24,004 nt of DNA, taken from NCBI GenBank assembly GCA_038241095.1, contig JBBRGB010000021.1:1-24004 (forward strand), in the 5' to 3' direction. Numbering within the stretch: position 1 is the stretch's first letter; each line of letters opens with the position of its first letter. Both the position numbers and the translations under genes were made by a program. Positions 7,037 to 14,797 of the stretch are shown here, piece by piece. The notes below the pieces were generated by a model, which saw nothing but the letters and a program-made list of their open reading frames with translations, was not told the origin of the DNA and ran no database searches. Source of the DNA: JBBDMX01 sp038241095 (GTDB lineage: Bacteria; Planctomycetota; Phycisphaerae; Phycisphaerales; Phycisphaeraceae).

Positions 7037-8131
7037 ATGCCGCGACTTGCACAACATCAACCTTCCCAACGCCTGCTGATCGTCATGCCTTCCTGGCTGG
7101 GCGACTCGGTCATGGCCACGCCCACGCTCCGCGCCATGCGGCAGCTTTATCCCCAGGCCCGCATCACCGCCTTGGCGCGTAGCACCGTCCGGCCGATTAT
7201 CGACGCCTGCCCGTGGGTTGATCGCATCATCACCACCCGCCCGGCCCGCAAAGGCATGAGCGACAGCCGCCGCAAAAACATTTTCGCCCTGGCGGCCAGA
7301 CTCAGTTCCGCCAAGTTCGACACCGCCATTATCCTTGCCAACAGCTTTCGCACGGCCTTGTTGACCCGCATGGCCGGCATCCCGCGGCGGATCGGTTACG
7401 ACCGCGATGGCAGGGGTGGGCTGCTCACCGACCGTCTGCTGGCCCGTCGGGCGCAGGGGCGCTTCGTGCCCGTTTCAGCGGTCGAATACTATCTCGGCCT
7501 GCCCCGTTATCTCGGCGCTCTGGACCCCGACACCCGCATGGAGCTTGTCACCCGGCCTCAGCAGGATCAACGCGCCAGCGAGCTATTGGCCCAGGCCGGT
7601 TACGCCCCCGACGACGCCCGGCCGCTGGTGCTGCTCAACCCCGGTGCCAACTACGGAGCCGCCAAGATTTGGTACCCCGACCGTTTCGCGGCTGTGGCGG
7701 ATCGCTGTGTTGAGGAACACGGCGCGGTCATCGCCGTCAACGGCGCGCCCAAGGAGCGGGCGATTCTCGATGCCGTCGTCGGTGCCATGAAGTCACCGGC
7801 CATCGATCTGCCCAAACTGGGGGCCGATCTGACCGTCCTGAAAAGCGTGGTCAAACGCGCGCGATTGATGGTGACCAACGACACCGGCCCGCGCCATGTC
7901 GCCGCGGCCTTGGGCGTGCCGGTGGTGACAGTCTTTGGCCCCACCGACCCGGCTTGGACGGACATCGGCTTTGCCTTGGAGCGGCAAGTGATGGTCAAGG
8001 TTTTCTGTGGCCCGTGTCAGAAAAAACACTGCCCGCTGGATCACCGCTGCATGACGCAGATCACCCCGGAGATGGTCTTTGCCCCCGCCTCGGCCCTGCT
8101 GGCGGGGACAAAAGGTGCGACGGACAAGTGA
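7037..8131 (+). CDS. waaF: ADP-heptose:LPS heptosyltransferase II (GT9)
   Basis: This 364-residue glycosyltransferase of family 9 would add the second L-glycero-D-manno-heptose to the LPS inner core at the cytoplasmic face of the inner membrane. Motifs: VMPSWLGDSVMATPTLR (16-32), LLNPGANYGAAKIWYPDRFA (199-218), and the donor site VTNDTGPRHVAAALG with VVTVFGPTDP (279-304). The Cys-rich stretch CGPCQKKHCPLDHRCM (324-339) is characteristic of WaaF rather than WaaC. It lies 60 bp behind the GmhB-like phosphatase, so two steps of heptose metabolism are adjacent. The final residues (about 355-364) are variable. Its presence implies an outer membrane with heptose-containing LPS. An inverted repeat follows the stop. 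Confidence 0.92.
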   Translation: MPRLAQHQPSQRLLIVMPSWLGDSVMATPTLRAMRQLYPQARITALARSTVRPIIDACPWVDRIITTRPARKGMSDSRRKNIFALAARLSSAKFDTAIILANSFRTALLTRMAGIPRRIGYDRDGRGGLLTDRLLARRAQGRFVPVSAVEYYLGLPRYLGALDPDTRMELVTRPQQDQRASELLAQAGYAPDDARPLVLLNPGANYGAAKIWYPDRFAAVADRCVEEHGAVIAVNGAPKERAILDAVVGAMKSPAIDLPKLGADLTVLKSVVKRARLMVTNDTGPRHVAAALGVPVVTVFGPTDPAWTDIGFALERQVMVKVFCGPCQKKHCPLDHRCMTQITPEMVFAPASALLAGTKGATDK

Positions 8132-8140
8132 TGCAACCAG

Positions 8141-8295
8141 GTGCCACACAGCATCCCGCTTCGGGTGCGGTGTGTCTGGCGAAAGCCAAACAGTCAATAT
8201 CAAAGACCCGCGTGTCAGATGCCAAGGGTTCTTGAAATCGTACTTGAAGGGATAATCGGCACACAGCACCCGAAGCGGGATGCTGTGTGGCACCC
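8141..8295. repeat. 35-bp inverted repeat pair flanking an 85-bp centre (MITE- or REP-like)
   Basis: The arms at 8141-8175 and 8261-8295 are reverse complements at 34 of 35 positions. Each arm also holds a smaller hairpin, CCCG-ctt-CGGG within gcatcccgcttcgggtgc. The 85-bp centre has no coding frame that looks real. It fills the gap between waaF and the next gene. No target-site duplication is evident at its ends. Confidence 0.75.
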
Positions 8296-8378
8296 CGCGA
8301 GTGGGTGCCTGATAATCGATAGCGTGACGAGTTGGCTTCTGTAGAGTAATGGTGTCCACTTTTTTCGGGAGCCTGCCC

Positions 8379-9572
8379 ATGCGAGCTTGGCGTGCCTTGT
8401 TGCTGCGGATCATGCTGTCGGCCCTGGGGGTCGCGGCGGTGGTGGGGGCGATGGCGTTTCTCTTTGCGGCCGGGGACTGGCCCGGGCGGATCACGGCCAT
8501 GGCCTTTGCCACCGCCGTGGCCGCGGGGATGCTCATCGGGGCCTTGGCGTTGATGGATCGGCCCAAGCTCTTCTGGGCCGGCGTGGTGCTGGGGGCCGCG
8601 ACGCTCATTGAGTATCTGGGGGCGATGTATCTCATCGGCCCGGCGGATTTCCTGCGGCAAACCTACGGTCTGCGGGATTGGGCCATCGAAGGAACCATGC
8701 TGTCGGTCGGGGGCGTATTCATTCCCTTCATGATCGGTGTGCAGGTGATCTTCCAAACCCGATTTCGCTGGACGGGGCTGGTGACGTTGAGTGTTTCAAC
8801 CATTGCTTTGCTCATTTGGCTCGCCGGGGCATGGGGCACCGCGTTGAGTTTCGGCTCCAATCGATGGTGGTGGGATGAACGCATGTGGACCAGCGGCGGC
8901 ATCATCCTGGGCATGGGCATGGTCGCGGCTTTGGCCATGATCGATTTCCTTCCCGACTCTCGCCGTCACTGGCGCTGGCTGGGCATTCTTGGGGCGACAA
9001 TGACCGCCGCGGCGGTGATATGGGACACATGGAAGCCGACCGGTGGGCCTGAGTGGCCGGTGATCACCAGCACCACGGTGGCGCTGGTGACCGCGTTTGT
9101 CATGGTCGTTCTGGCGGCGAAGTTGCCCGTGGCTCAACGCTGGCTGGCTCACGCCACGGTGGCGGCGGGGATCGCCTGCGGGAGCGTGCTGGTGGCCTCT
9201 GTGTTGCTCCACGAGTTCGGCCCGCAAAGTCTTTCGGAGACCCGCGAGTTCATGGAACGCGCCTCCGGGGCAGCGGGCATTCTCGCGGGCTGCGGCCTGC
9301 TGGCGGTGTGGATCGTGGCGCGGGTGGTCAAGCCGCCACGATACGAAACCGAGCCGGTGTTCATCAAGGAAATCACCCTGGTCTGTCCGCGTTGTCAGAA
9401 GAAGCAGACCCTGCCCTTGGGCGAATCGCAGTGCGGGCAATGCCTGTTGCACTTGGCGGTGAAGGTGGCCGAGCCGCACTGCGAGAAATGCGGTTACATC
9501 CTCTACAACGTCCCTGGCAGCGCCTGCCCCGAATGTGGCCACCCGACTTCCGCGGCGGTGGTCACGGTTTGA
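8379..9572 (+). CDS. Polytopic membrane protein with two C-terminal zinc ribbons
   Basis: I do not recognise a characterised family. The 397-residue product has about ten hydrophobic segments (residues 5 to 318), then a soluble tail with two four-Cys modules: CPRCQKKQTLPLGESQCGQC (Cys 336, 339, 352, 355) and CEKCGYILYNVPGSACPECG (Cys 368, 371, 383, 386). The second has the CxxCGYxLxxxx...CPECG form that is frequent at protein ends in Planctomycetota. The likely role is structural zinc binding on the cytoplasmic side of an inner-membrane protein; no transport or catalytic motif is visible. Start: ATG 8379 has GGGAG 7 nt upstream; ATG 8349 in the same frame would add ten residues but has no such signal. 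It is flanked on both sides by palindromic repeats and has no evident operon partner. Confidence 0.8.
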   Translation: MRAWRALLLRIMLSALGVAAVVGAMAFLFAAGDWPGRITAMAFATAVAAGMLIGALALMDRPKLFWAGVVLGAATLIEYLGAMYLIGPADFLRQTYGLRDWAIEGTMLSVGGVFIPFMIGVQVIFQTRFRWTGLVTLSVSTIALLIWLAGAWGTALSFGSNRWWWDERMWTSGGIILGMGMVAALAMIDFLPDSRRHWRWLGILGATMTAAAVIWDTWKPTGGPEWPVITSTTVALVTAFVMVVLAAKLPVAQRWLAHATVAAGIACGSVLVASVLLHEFGPQSLSETREFMERASGAAGILAGCGLLAVWIVARVVKPPRYETEPVFIKEITLVCPRCQKKQTLPLGESQCGQCLLHLAVKVAEPHCEKCGYILYNVPGSACPECGHPTSAAVVTV

Positions 9573-9586
9573 CGGCGGTGTGTCGT

Positions 9587-9679
9587 CGGAGCCGCAAGGC
9601 GTAAGCCTGCGGTCGAACGTCCCCGTGTGTGCGTAAGTCCTTGCACATCCCACCGCGGGCTTACGCCCGGCGGCTCTGA
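9587..9679. repeat. Palindromic GTAA-loop repeat, two inverted units (REP/BIME-like)
   Basis: Unit 9587-9613 folds as CCGCAAGGC-GTAA-GCCTGCGG, a stem closed by a GNRA-type tetraloop. Unit 9652-9679 is the same sequence reversed (accgcgggcttacgcccgg followed by cggctctga). The two are about 38 nt apart and can also pair with each other. Further units are at 13558-13587, 13628-13654 and 14643-14672. No gene lies in 9573-9771 otherwise; a small hairpin ccggcg/cgccgg is at 9731-9751. Confidence 0.8.
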
Positions 9680-9771
9680 TAAGCCCGACTTGCAATTGCT
9701 TTTATTGCGGTAAACTGTCTGACTTCCAACCGGCGGCGGTTCGTCGCCGGAAACTTCAACCGAGGTTCACC

Positions 9772-12513
9772 ATGACTGACTCCACCGGCTACGTTTACCA
9801 CATCATTTCCAACACCCACTGGGACCGCGAGTGGACCCACACTTTCCAGCGCAACCGCATGTTGCTCGTCGATGTGCTGACCAAGACCATGGACCTGCTG
9901 GAGGAGAACCCCGGCTACAAGCATTTTCATCTTGACTCGCAGACCATCCCCTTGGAGGATTGCATGGCGGTGCGGCCGGACATGCGGCCACGCTTGGAAA
10001 AGCACATCAAAAACGGCGACATTCTCATCGGTCCGTGGTACACCCTGCCGGAGATGAACTTGATTGACGGCGAGTCGATCGTGCGCAACTTGCTGATGGG
10101 CCACCGCGTCGCCGCCGAGTGGGGGCCGGTGATGAAGGTGGGCTACAACCCCATGTCCAACGGTCAGGTTTCGCAGTTGCCGCAGATTTACGCGGGCTTC
10201 GGCATCGACACGATTCTCTTTTATCGTGGGATCAACATCGAGACGGCCCCGACGGAGTTCTGGTGGGAAGCGCCGGACGGTTCGCGCGCCATGGCCATGC
10301 AGTTTCCCGATGGCCGGGGCATGTTCTGGTCGCACGGCTATTTGCCGGTTGTTTACAACGTCTGGGGTGGCATCGGCGAGACGTGGCCCTGGAAGTGGGG
10401 CACGCCGGGATCGCCGGTGAAGATCGGCGATGGCAAGGAGTTTGAGAACACCCAGCGCACCGACTTCTACTTCCAAGAGAACATCGAAAAGGGCCTGACC
10501 CGCGGGCGGGAGTGGTGGGTGCGTCACAAGCCGGCCAAGCATTTGATTTTGTTGGAAGGGCATGACCAGTGCCCGCCGTTTGTGCATGTGCCGCGGGTCA
10601 TTGAGGACTTCAACAAGCTGTTTCCGCAAGACGAGATGATTCACGCCAACCTGCCCAACGCCATCAAGGCGGTGCGGGAATCGCTGCCCGAGCGGCCCAC
10701 GGTGGTCGGCGAAATGCGGCAGACCAACAAGAGCGGCGTGCCCAACTACTGCTACATCCACCCGGGCATCCTCTCGACGCGCATGTACCTCAAGCAGGCC
10801 AATCGCAAGGCGGAAAACGACCTCTTCCGTTGGGCGGAGCCGGCGGCGACGGCGGCGTGGCTGCTGGGCGAACCCTACCCCAAGCCGTTCATTGACGAGG
10901 CCATCAAGATGCTCATGGCCAACCACGCCCATGATGACATCTGCGGTTGCAGCATCGACAAAATCCACAGCGACATGATGTACCGCAACTCGGAGATCGA
11001 ATCGCTGACTGATGAGATCGTCAACCGCTCGCTGCGGGCGGTGCTTTCGCGGATCGACATGACGGGCCAGGGCGACGATGCGCTTTTCGCCGGCGTGTTC
11101 AACTCGCTGCCGTATGAGCGCAACGAGGTGGCGGAGTTGGTGATTGATGTGCCAGCCGTGATCGCCGGCGAGGGCATCACGCTGCTGGACGCGGATGGCA
11201 AGCCGGTTCCCTGCCAGGTGGAATCCGTGCGTGACTTTGGCTGCCACATCAACCAGGATGCCATCACCCGCTCGCTGCCGGTGAAGCGTTACCGCGTGCA
11301 AGCGGAGGTCTCCATTCCGGGCGTGGGCTACAACGTCTTGCAAGTCAAGCCGGGTGCGGCCAGCAAGCCGCAAGGGGCGTCGATTCTCACCGGTGACAGC
11401 AAACTTGAAAATGAACATCTGAGCGTGAGCATCAAGGACAACGGCACGCTGGAAGTGACTTGCCGCAAGACCGGGCGGACGTTTTCGGACCTGCACAGCT
11501 TCGAGGACATCGGTGATGCGGGCAATGCCTGGCTGATCCATGACCCGGCATCCAACCCCGCCTTCGACAGCCTCAAGGCCAAGGCGCGGCGGCGCATCGT
11601 GAGCAACGGCCCCTTGGCGGCGACAGTCGAGATCGCCGTCACCATGAGCCTGCCCGCCGGCCTGACGCCCGACTTCAAGGGGCGGCGAAGCGAAACGCGG
11701 GACATGGAAATCGTCACCCGGCTGACCTTGCGCAAGGGTTCCCGCCGCCTCGAGTTTGAAACCAGCTTCGACAACCAAGTCGAATGCCACCGCTTGCGGG
11801 CCTTGTTCCCCAGCGACATCGCCACGGAGTTCTCTTACGCGGAGATGCCGTTTGATGTCGTCAAGCGTCAGGTGGCCCTGCCCGCCGATGCCGAGAAGTG
11901 GGTGGATCGTCCCCGGCCGCAGAAGCCGCAGGTCAACTTCTGTGCCGTGCGGGATGAGAAGGGCGGCTTGGCGGTGCTCAACCAGGGGTTGACGGATTAC
12001 GAAGTGAAGGATGAGCCGCGGCGAACCATCGCGTTGACGTTGGTGCGCGGCATCTGGCAGGGCGGCATCCACTCCACCGACCGCTTGCCCGACCGCGGGT
12101 TCCAATGCTTCGGCCCGCAGACCTGCCGCTATGCCGTCATGCCGTTCGCCGGCTCCTTGGAAGAAGCGGGCGTCAGCCACGAGGCGCTCTGTTTCAACGT
12201 GCCGGTCTCCTTCGGCGTCTGCGGAACGCAGAAGGGCGACATGGCGCGGCGGGGCGGGATGTTGGAAGTGTCATCCAACAAACTGGTGATCCACGCCATC
12301 AAGCAATCCGAGGATGGCAAGGGTGTCATCGTGCGATTGAGCAATCCCGGCGATCAGACCATCAACGCCACGCTCTCTTGCACGTTGCCCGTCAGCGGCG
12401 CGAAGCTGGTGAGCCTTGAAGAAAAGCCCGCCGAGACGTTGAAGGTCAACGATGGCAAAATCGCCGCGACCTTCGGCCCGCGCAAGATCGTCACCATCCT
12501 GTTGACGATGTGA
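9772..12513 (+). CDS. GH38-family alpha-mannosidase-like protein lacking the canonical nucleophile Asp
   Basis: The 913-residue protein has GH38 architecture: N-terminal catalytic domain (about 5-300), helical bundle and C-terminal beta domains. Zinc ligands His15 and Asp17 are in NTHWDREW, and a His in NHAHDDICGCSIDKIH (383-398) is the usual third ligand; GHDQCPP keeps Asp264. GH38 enzymes hydrolyse alpha-mannosides by a double-displacement mechanism. Most bacterial members read PDSFGHPAQLPQ at the nucleophile, whose Asp also binds zinc. Here the aligned segment is NPMSNGQVSQLPQ (125-137), so Met127 stands for Asp and Gln131 for His, while the flanking QLPQIYAGFGIDTILFYRG is conserved. Inactivity, a shifted nucleophile or another reaction are all possible. 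No signal peptide, so probably cytoplasmic. GAGG lies 6 nt before ATG. A HAD hydrolase follows after 36 bp, likely co-transcribed. Confidence 0.88.
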   Translation: MTDSTGYVYHIISNTHWDREWTHTFQRNRMLLVDVLTKTMDLLEENPGYKHFHLDSQTIPLEDCMAVRPDMRPRLEKHIKNGDILIGPWYTLPEMNLIDGESIVRNLLMGHRVAAEWGPVMKVGYNPMSNGQVSQLPQIYAGFGIDTILFYRGINIETAPTEFWWEAPDGSRAMAMQFPDGRGMFWSHGYLPVVYNVWGGIGETWPWKWGTPGSPVKIGDGKEFENTQRTDFYFQENIEKGLTRGREWWVRHKPAKHLILLEGHDQCPPFVHVPRVIEDFNKLFPQDEMIHANLPNAIKAVRESLPERPTVVGEMRQTNKSGVPNYCYIHPGILSTRMYLKQANRKAENDLFRWAEPAATAAWLLGEPYPKPFIDEAIKMLMANHAHDDICGCSIDKIHSDMMYRNSEIESLTDEIVNRSLRAVLSRIDMTGQGDDALFAGVFNSLPYERNEVAELVIDVPAVIAGEGITLLDADGKPVPCQVESVRDFGCHINQDAITRSLPVKRYRVQAEVSIPGVGYNVLQVKPGAASKPQGASILTGDSKLENEHLSVSIKDNGTLEVTCRKTGRTFSDLHSFEDIGDAGNAWLIHDPASNPAFDSLKAKARRRIVSNGPLAATVEIAVTMSLPAGLTPDFKGRRSETRDMEIVTRLTLRKGSRRLEFETSFDNQVECHRLRALFPSDIATEFSYAEMPFDVVKRQVALPADAEKWVDRPRPQKPQVNFCAVRDEKGGLAVLNQGLTDYEVKDEPRRTIALTLVRGIWQGGIHSTDRLPDRGFQCFGPQTCRYAVMPFAGSLEEAGVSHEALCFNVPVSFGVCGTQKGDMARRGGMLEVSSNKLVIHAIKQSEDGKGVIVRLSNPGDQTINATLSCTLPVSGAKLVSLEEKPAETLKVNDGKIAATFGPRKIVTILLTM

Positions 12514-12549
12514 TTGACCGCTTAAAGAACACATGCCAAGGAAAGCCCG

Positions 12550-13548
12550 TTGCCCATGACCACACCCCTGCACATTCCCGATCTGGGCCGCTTCGACGCC
12601 GATGCGGACCTCGTGCCTCGCAAGGCTTGCAGCGATGGCCGCTTCGCCGTCGGTAAGGATGGCGTGGTTTCCGTCACCGCCACCGGCGATGGCAAGGTGG
12701 AGTTTGTCGCCTTCGCTTCGCACACCCTGGCGCATGTGAAGTCGGCGATGGGTTACCCGGCCTATTACCCAGTGTTGCCCGTGCGCCTCGACAAGCCGGT
12801 CAAGGCGGTGCTGATGGACCTCGACGGCACCAGCGTCCGCAGTGAAGAGTTCTGGATGTGGATCATCGAGCTATCCATCGCCAGTTTGTTGGACAACCCG
12901 AAGTTCGAGTTGGAAGAGGCCGACCTGCCGCATGTGTCGGGCCACAGCGTTTCGGAGCATCTCAAATACTGCATCGGCAAGTATTGCCCGGACAAGACCG
13001 TTGAGGCGGCCCGGCACCATTATTTTGAGCACACGCACCGCGAAATGCGGGCGATTCTCGATGGCCACGGACGAGCAAACGCCTTCACCCCCACGCCGGG
13101 GTTAAAAGAGTTTCTTGATGAACTCAAGGGCATGGGCGTGAAGATCGGGCTGGTCACTTCGGGTTTGTATGAAAAGGCTTGGCCGGAGATTCTTTCGGCT
13201 TTCAAGACGCTGGACATGGGCGACCCGCTGGCGTATTACGACGCGGTCATCACCGCTGGCTTCCCCATGCGAAAGGGCGTGAGCGTGGGCACACTGGGCG
13301 AGTTGAGTCCCAAGCCGCACCCTTGGCTTTACGCTGAGACCTGTCGCGTGGGGTTGGGCATTGAGTTTGCCGAGCGGCACGGCGTGGTGGGCATCGAGGA
13401 CAGCGGCGCGGGCATCTGCTCGATTCGCCTGGCTGGTTACACCGCCATCGGCATCGCCGGGGGCAACATCATCGAAAGCGGCACGCGCAGTCTCTGCGAT
13501 CACTACTGCAAGGATTTCAACGAAATCCTCAAGGTCGTCAAGGGTTGA
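12550..13548 (+). CDS. HAD-superfamily hydrolase (beta-phosphoglucomutase-like) with N-terminal extension
   Basis: The 332-residue product has a HAD core from about residue 84: motif I VLMDLDGTSV (Asp90 and Asp92), motif II VTSG, motif III Lys in LSPKPHPWLYAE and motif IV GIEDSGAG. A helical cap of beta-phosphoglucomutase type lies between I and II. It probably acts on a sugar phosphate, but the substrate cannot be read from sequence. Residues 1-80 form an extra segment (DADADLVPRKACSDGRFAV, then FVAFASHTLAHVKSAMGYP) that I do not recognise. Start: TTG 12550 has AAGGA 7 nt upstream, while ATG 12556, two codons later, has it 13 nt away, so TTG is preferred. It follows the GH38-like gene by 36 bp, which suggests a joint role with its mannoside-derived product. 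Confidence 0.85.
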   Translation: MPMTTPLHIPDLGRFDADADLVPRKACSDGRFAVGKDGVVSVTATGDGKVEFVAFASHTLAHVKSAMGYPAYYPVLPVRLDKPVKAVLMDLDGTSVRSEEFWMWIIELSIASLLDNPKFELEEADLPHVSGHSVSEHLKYCIGKYCPDKTVEAARHHYFEHTHREMRAILDGHGRANAFTPTPGLKEFLDELKGMGVKIGLVTSGLYEKAWPEILSAFKTLDMGDPLAYYDAVITAGFPMRKGVSVGTLGELSPKPHPWLYAETCRVGLGIEFAERHGVVGIEDSGAGICSIRLAGYTAIGIAGGNIIESGTRSLCDHYCKDFNEILKVVKG

Positions 13549-13557
13549 TGTGAATAA

Positions 13558-13654
13558 TCAGAGCCGTGGGGCGTAAGCCCCCGGTGGATGTACGTTTGCA
13601 CACAACACATCGCACAGGGTGGATCGTCCGGGGGCTTACGCCCCTCGGCTCTGA
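13558..13654. repeat. Palindromic GTAA-loop repeat pair between convergent genes
   Basis: Unit 13558-13587 (tcagagccgtggggcgtaag, then cccccggtgg) folds as GGGGC-GTAA-GCCCC. Unit 13628-13654 is its inverse. Together they fill the gap between the convergent HAD and FeeM-like genes. The family is the same as at 9587-9679. They may act as a bidirectional terminator or transcript stabiliser, but there is no T run. Confidence 0.8.
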
Positions 13655-13664
13655 CGTCACCACT

Positions 13665-14474
13665 TCACAATCGGCTAGCGTCACATGCCGTGGGCGAGGC
13701 GGACTTGTGGATCAGGTAGTTTTCCAGCCGCGACCCGCTCATCGCCGTGGCATTGAAATCAAATCGATTGGCGAATGCCTCGGTTCCCAAGGGTCTTTCG
13801 GTGACAAATGCCAGCACCTTGGGCATGGGTTGCACGTGCAGCCTAGCCAAGTCCATGCACAACGGCACCACAGGGGCGTCGTTGACGCCCGGATGCGATG
13901 AGCGTTCTCCGATGGGCTTGAACGCCAGCGCCCGGCGATAGAACGGGGCGTGGTGCGGATGCACGCCGATGACGATGTCGGTGGCGTTGGCGCTGACGGC
14001 GAAGTAGATGACCATGCGCATGAGTTCGAACAGGGATGCCATGGACCGGCTCAGGTGCTCGCGGCGATCGGCGAAGAGGCCGACTTCGCAGAGGCGTCGT
14101 CCGTTGGCGCGCAGAGACGCCAACTCCGCGGGGTAGATGCGATCCAGGGGCAGGCCGTGGCCGGTGTCGGTCATGCCCGTGAGTGTGCAGACGACCTGCG
14201 TGCCAAGTTTCCCGGCCATGACTGCCGCGTGGTTTCCCACGGCGTGTTCGATGGCGTGAACTTCATACGGATTGGGATCGATGATGTTGATGCGGCGATA
14301 GGCGTGATAGACCAGTGACCAAGCTTCGATGACGGCATCGAGCGTGGGAGCGACCTCAAAATGCAAGGCGGTGGAGCGGCTGTCGCGCACGGTGGCGATG
14401 TCGAGTTCTTCCGACAGCGGCGCGTGGGGCGCTTCGATTTCCGCCGGCGGGGGGGTGACGCTCTGTGTGACCAT
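13665..14474 (-). CDS. FeeM-like N-acyl amino acid synthase (GNAT-like fold)
   Basis: The start at ATG 14474 has AGGAG 7 nt upstream. The 269-residue product matches the FeeM pattern: WSLVYHAYRRINIIDPNPYE (52-71), GTQVVCTLTGMTDTGHGLPL (91-110), DRIYPAELASLRANGRRLCE (111-130) with the family's E-(V/L)-G-L-F strand, and IGVHPHHAPFYRRALAFKPIG (169-189). FeeM-type enzymes, related to acyl-homoserine lactone synthases, transfer a fatty acyl group from acyl carrier protein to an amino acid, often tyrosine. The substrate here is unknown. The N-terminal 30 residues and the C-terminus (about 225-269) are variable. No acyl carrier protein or other biosynthetic gene is adjacent. It is convergent with the HAD gene and 323 bp downstream of the EF-G-like gene on the same strand. 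Alternative: another GNAT acyltransferase. Confidence 0.75.
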   Translation of the reverse strand: MVTQSVTPPPAEIEAPHAPLSEELDIATVRDSRSTALHFEVAPTLDAVIEAWSLVYHAYRRINIIDPNPYEVHAIEHAVGNHAAVMAGKLGTQVVCTLTGMTDTGHGLPLDRIYPAELASLRANGRRLCEVGLFADRREHLSRSMASLFELMRMVIYFAVSANATDIVIGVHPHHAPFYRRALAFKPIGERSSHPGVNDAPVVPLCMDLARLHVQPMPKVLAFVTERPLGTEAFANRFDFNATAMSGSRLENYLIHKSASPTACDASRL

Positions 14475-14642
14475 GCGATTGCTCCTGCCTTTGCGAAGGG
14501 GCCGGGAATGACCCGGTATGAGGAGTTGTCGGTCAGGCGCGTGGCGGGGATGAGCGGATTGTCTTGCGTGGGAAGATGGGCGTGTGGCGCGGGGTGGGGT
14601 TGTGACGAAAGGATGGGTTGCGCGGTCTTGGTGGTCGCATGT

Positions 14643-14672
14643 CGGAGCCGCGAGGCGTAAGCCTGCGGTGGA
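14643..14672. repeat. Single GTAA-loop palindromic unit
   Basis: cggagccgcgaggcgtaagc followed by ctgcggtgga repeats the 9587-9613 unit with one changed base in the stem. It lies in the 14475-14797 gap, which otherwise contains only the hairpin at 14733-14761. Confidence 0.75.
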
Positions 14673-14732
14673 ATAGAGTTGGGCGCGGGTGTAAACGGGA
14701 CGCCAGTAATTTAGACGTTGCCAGTGGCCCAC

Positions 14733-14761
14733 GCCCCCGGAAGCTCCGAGCCGCCGGGGGC
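14733..14761 (-). terminator. GC-rich hairpin downstream of the EF-G-like gene
   Basis: gcccccgg (14733-14740) pairs with ccgggggc (14754-14761) around a 13-nt loop, 37 nt past the minus-strand stop at 14798. No T run follows on the minus strand, so termination is only suggested by position. Confidence 0.35.
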
Positions 14762-14797
14762 TGAATATGGATGCGCAACGCTCGCCGCAGTGGATTC

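Noticed and set aside
5606..7069. Long minus-strand frame opposite gmhB
   Set aside because: Arg- and Gly-rich shadow without motifs; the plus strand has conserved HAD motifs.
9661..12180. Long open frame on the minus strand opposite the GH38-like gene
   Set aside because: It is antisense to a clear family protein and rich in Arg, His and Gly with no domain; it results from GC-rich codon use.
9587..14672. CRISPR array from the recurring gtaagcc units
   Set aside because: Units are scattered over 5 kb with irregular spacing and inverted orientations, not regular repeats with spacers.
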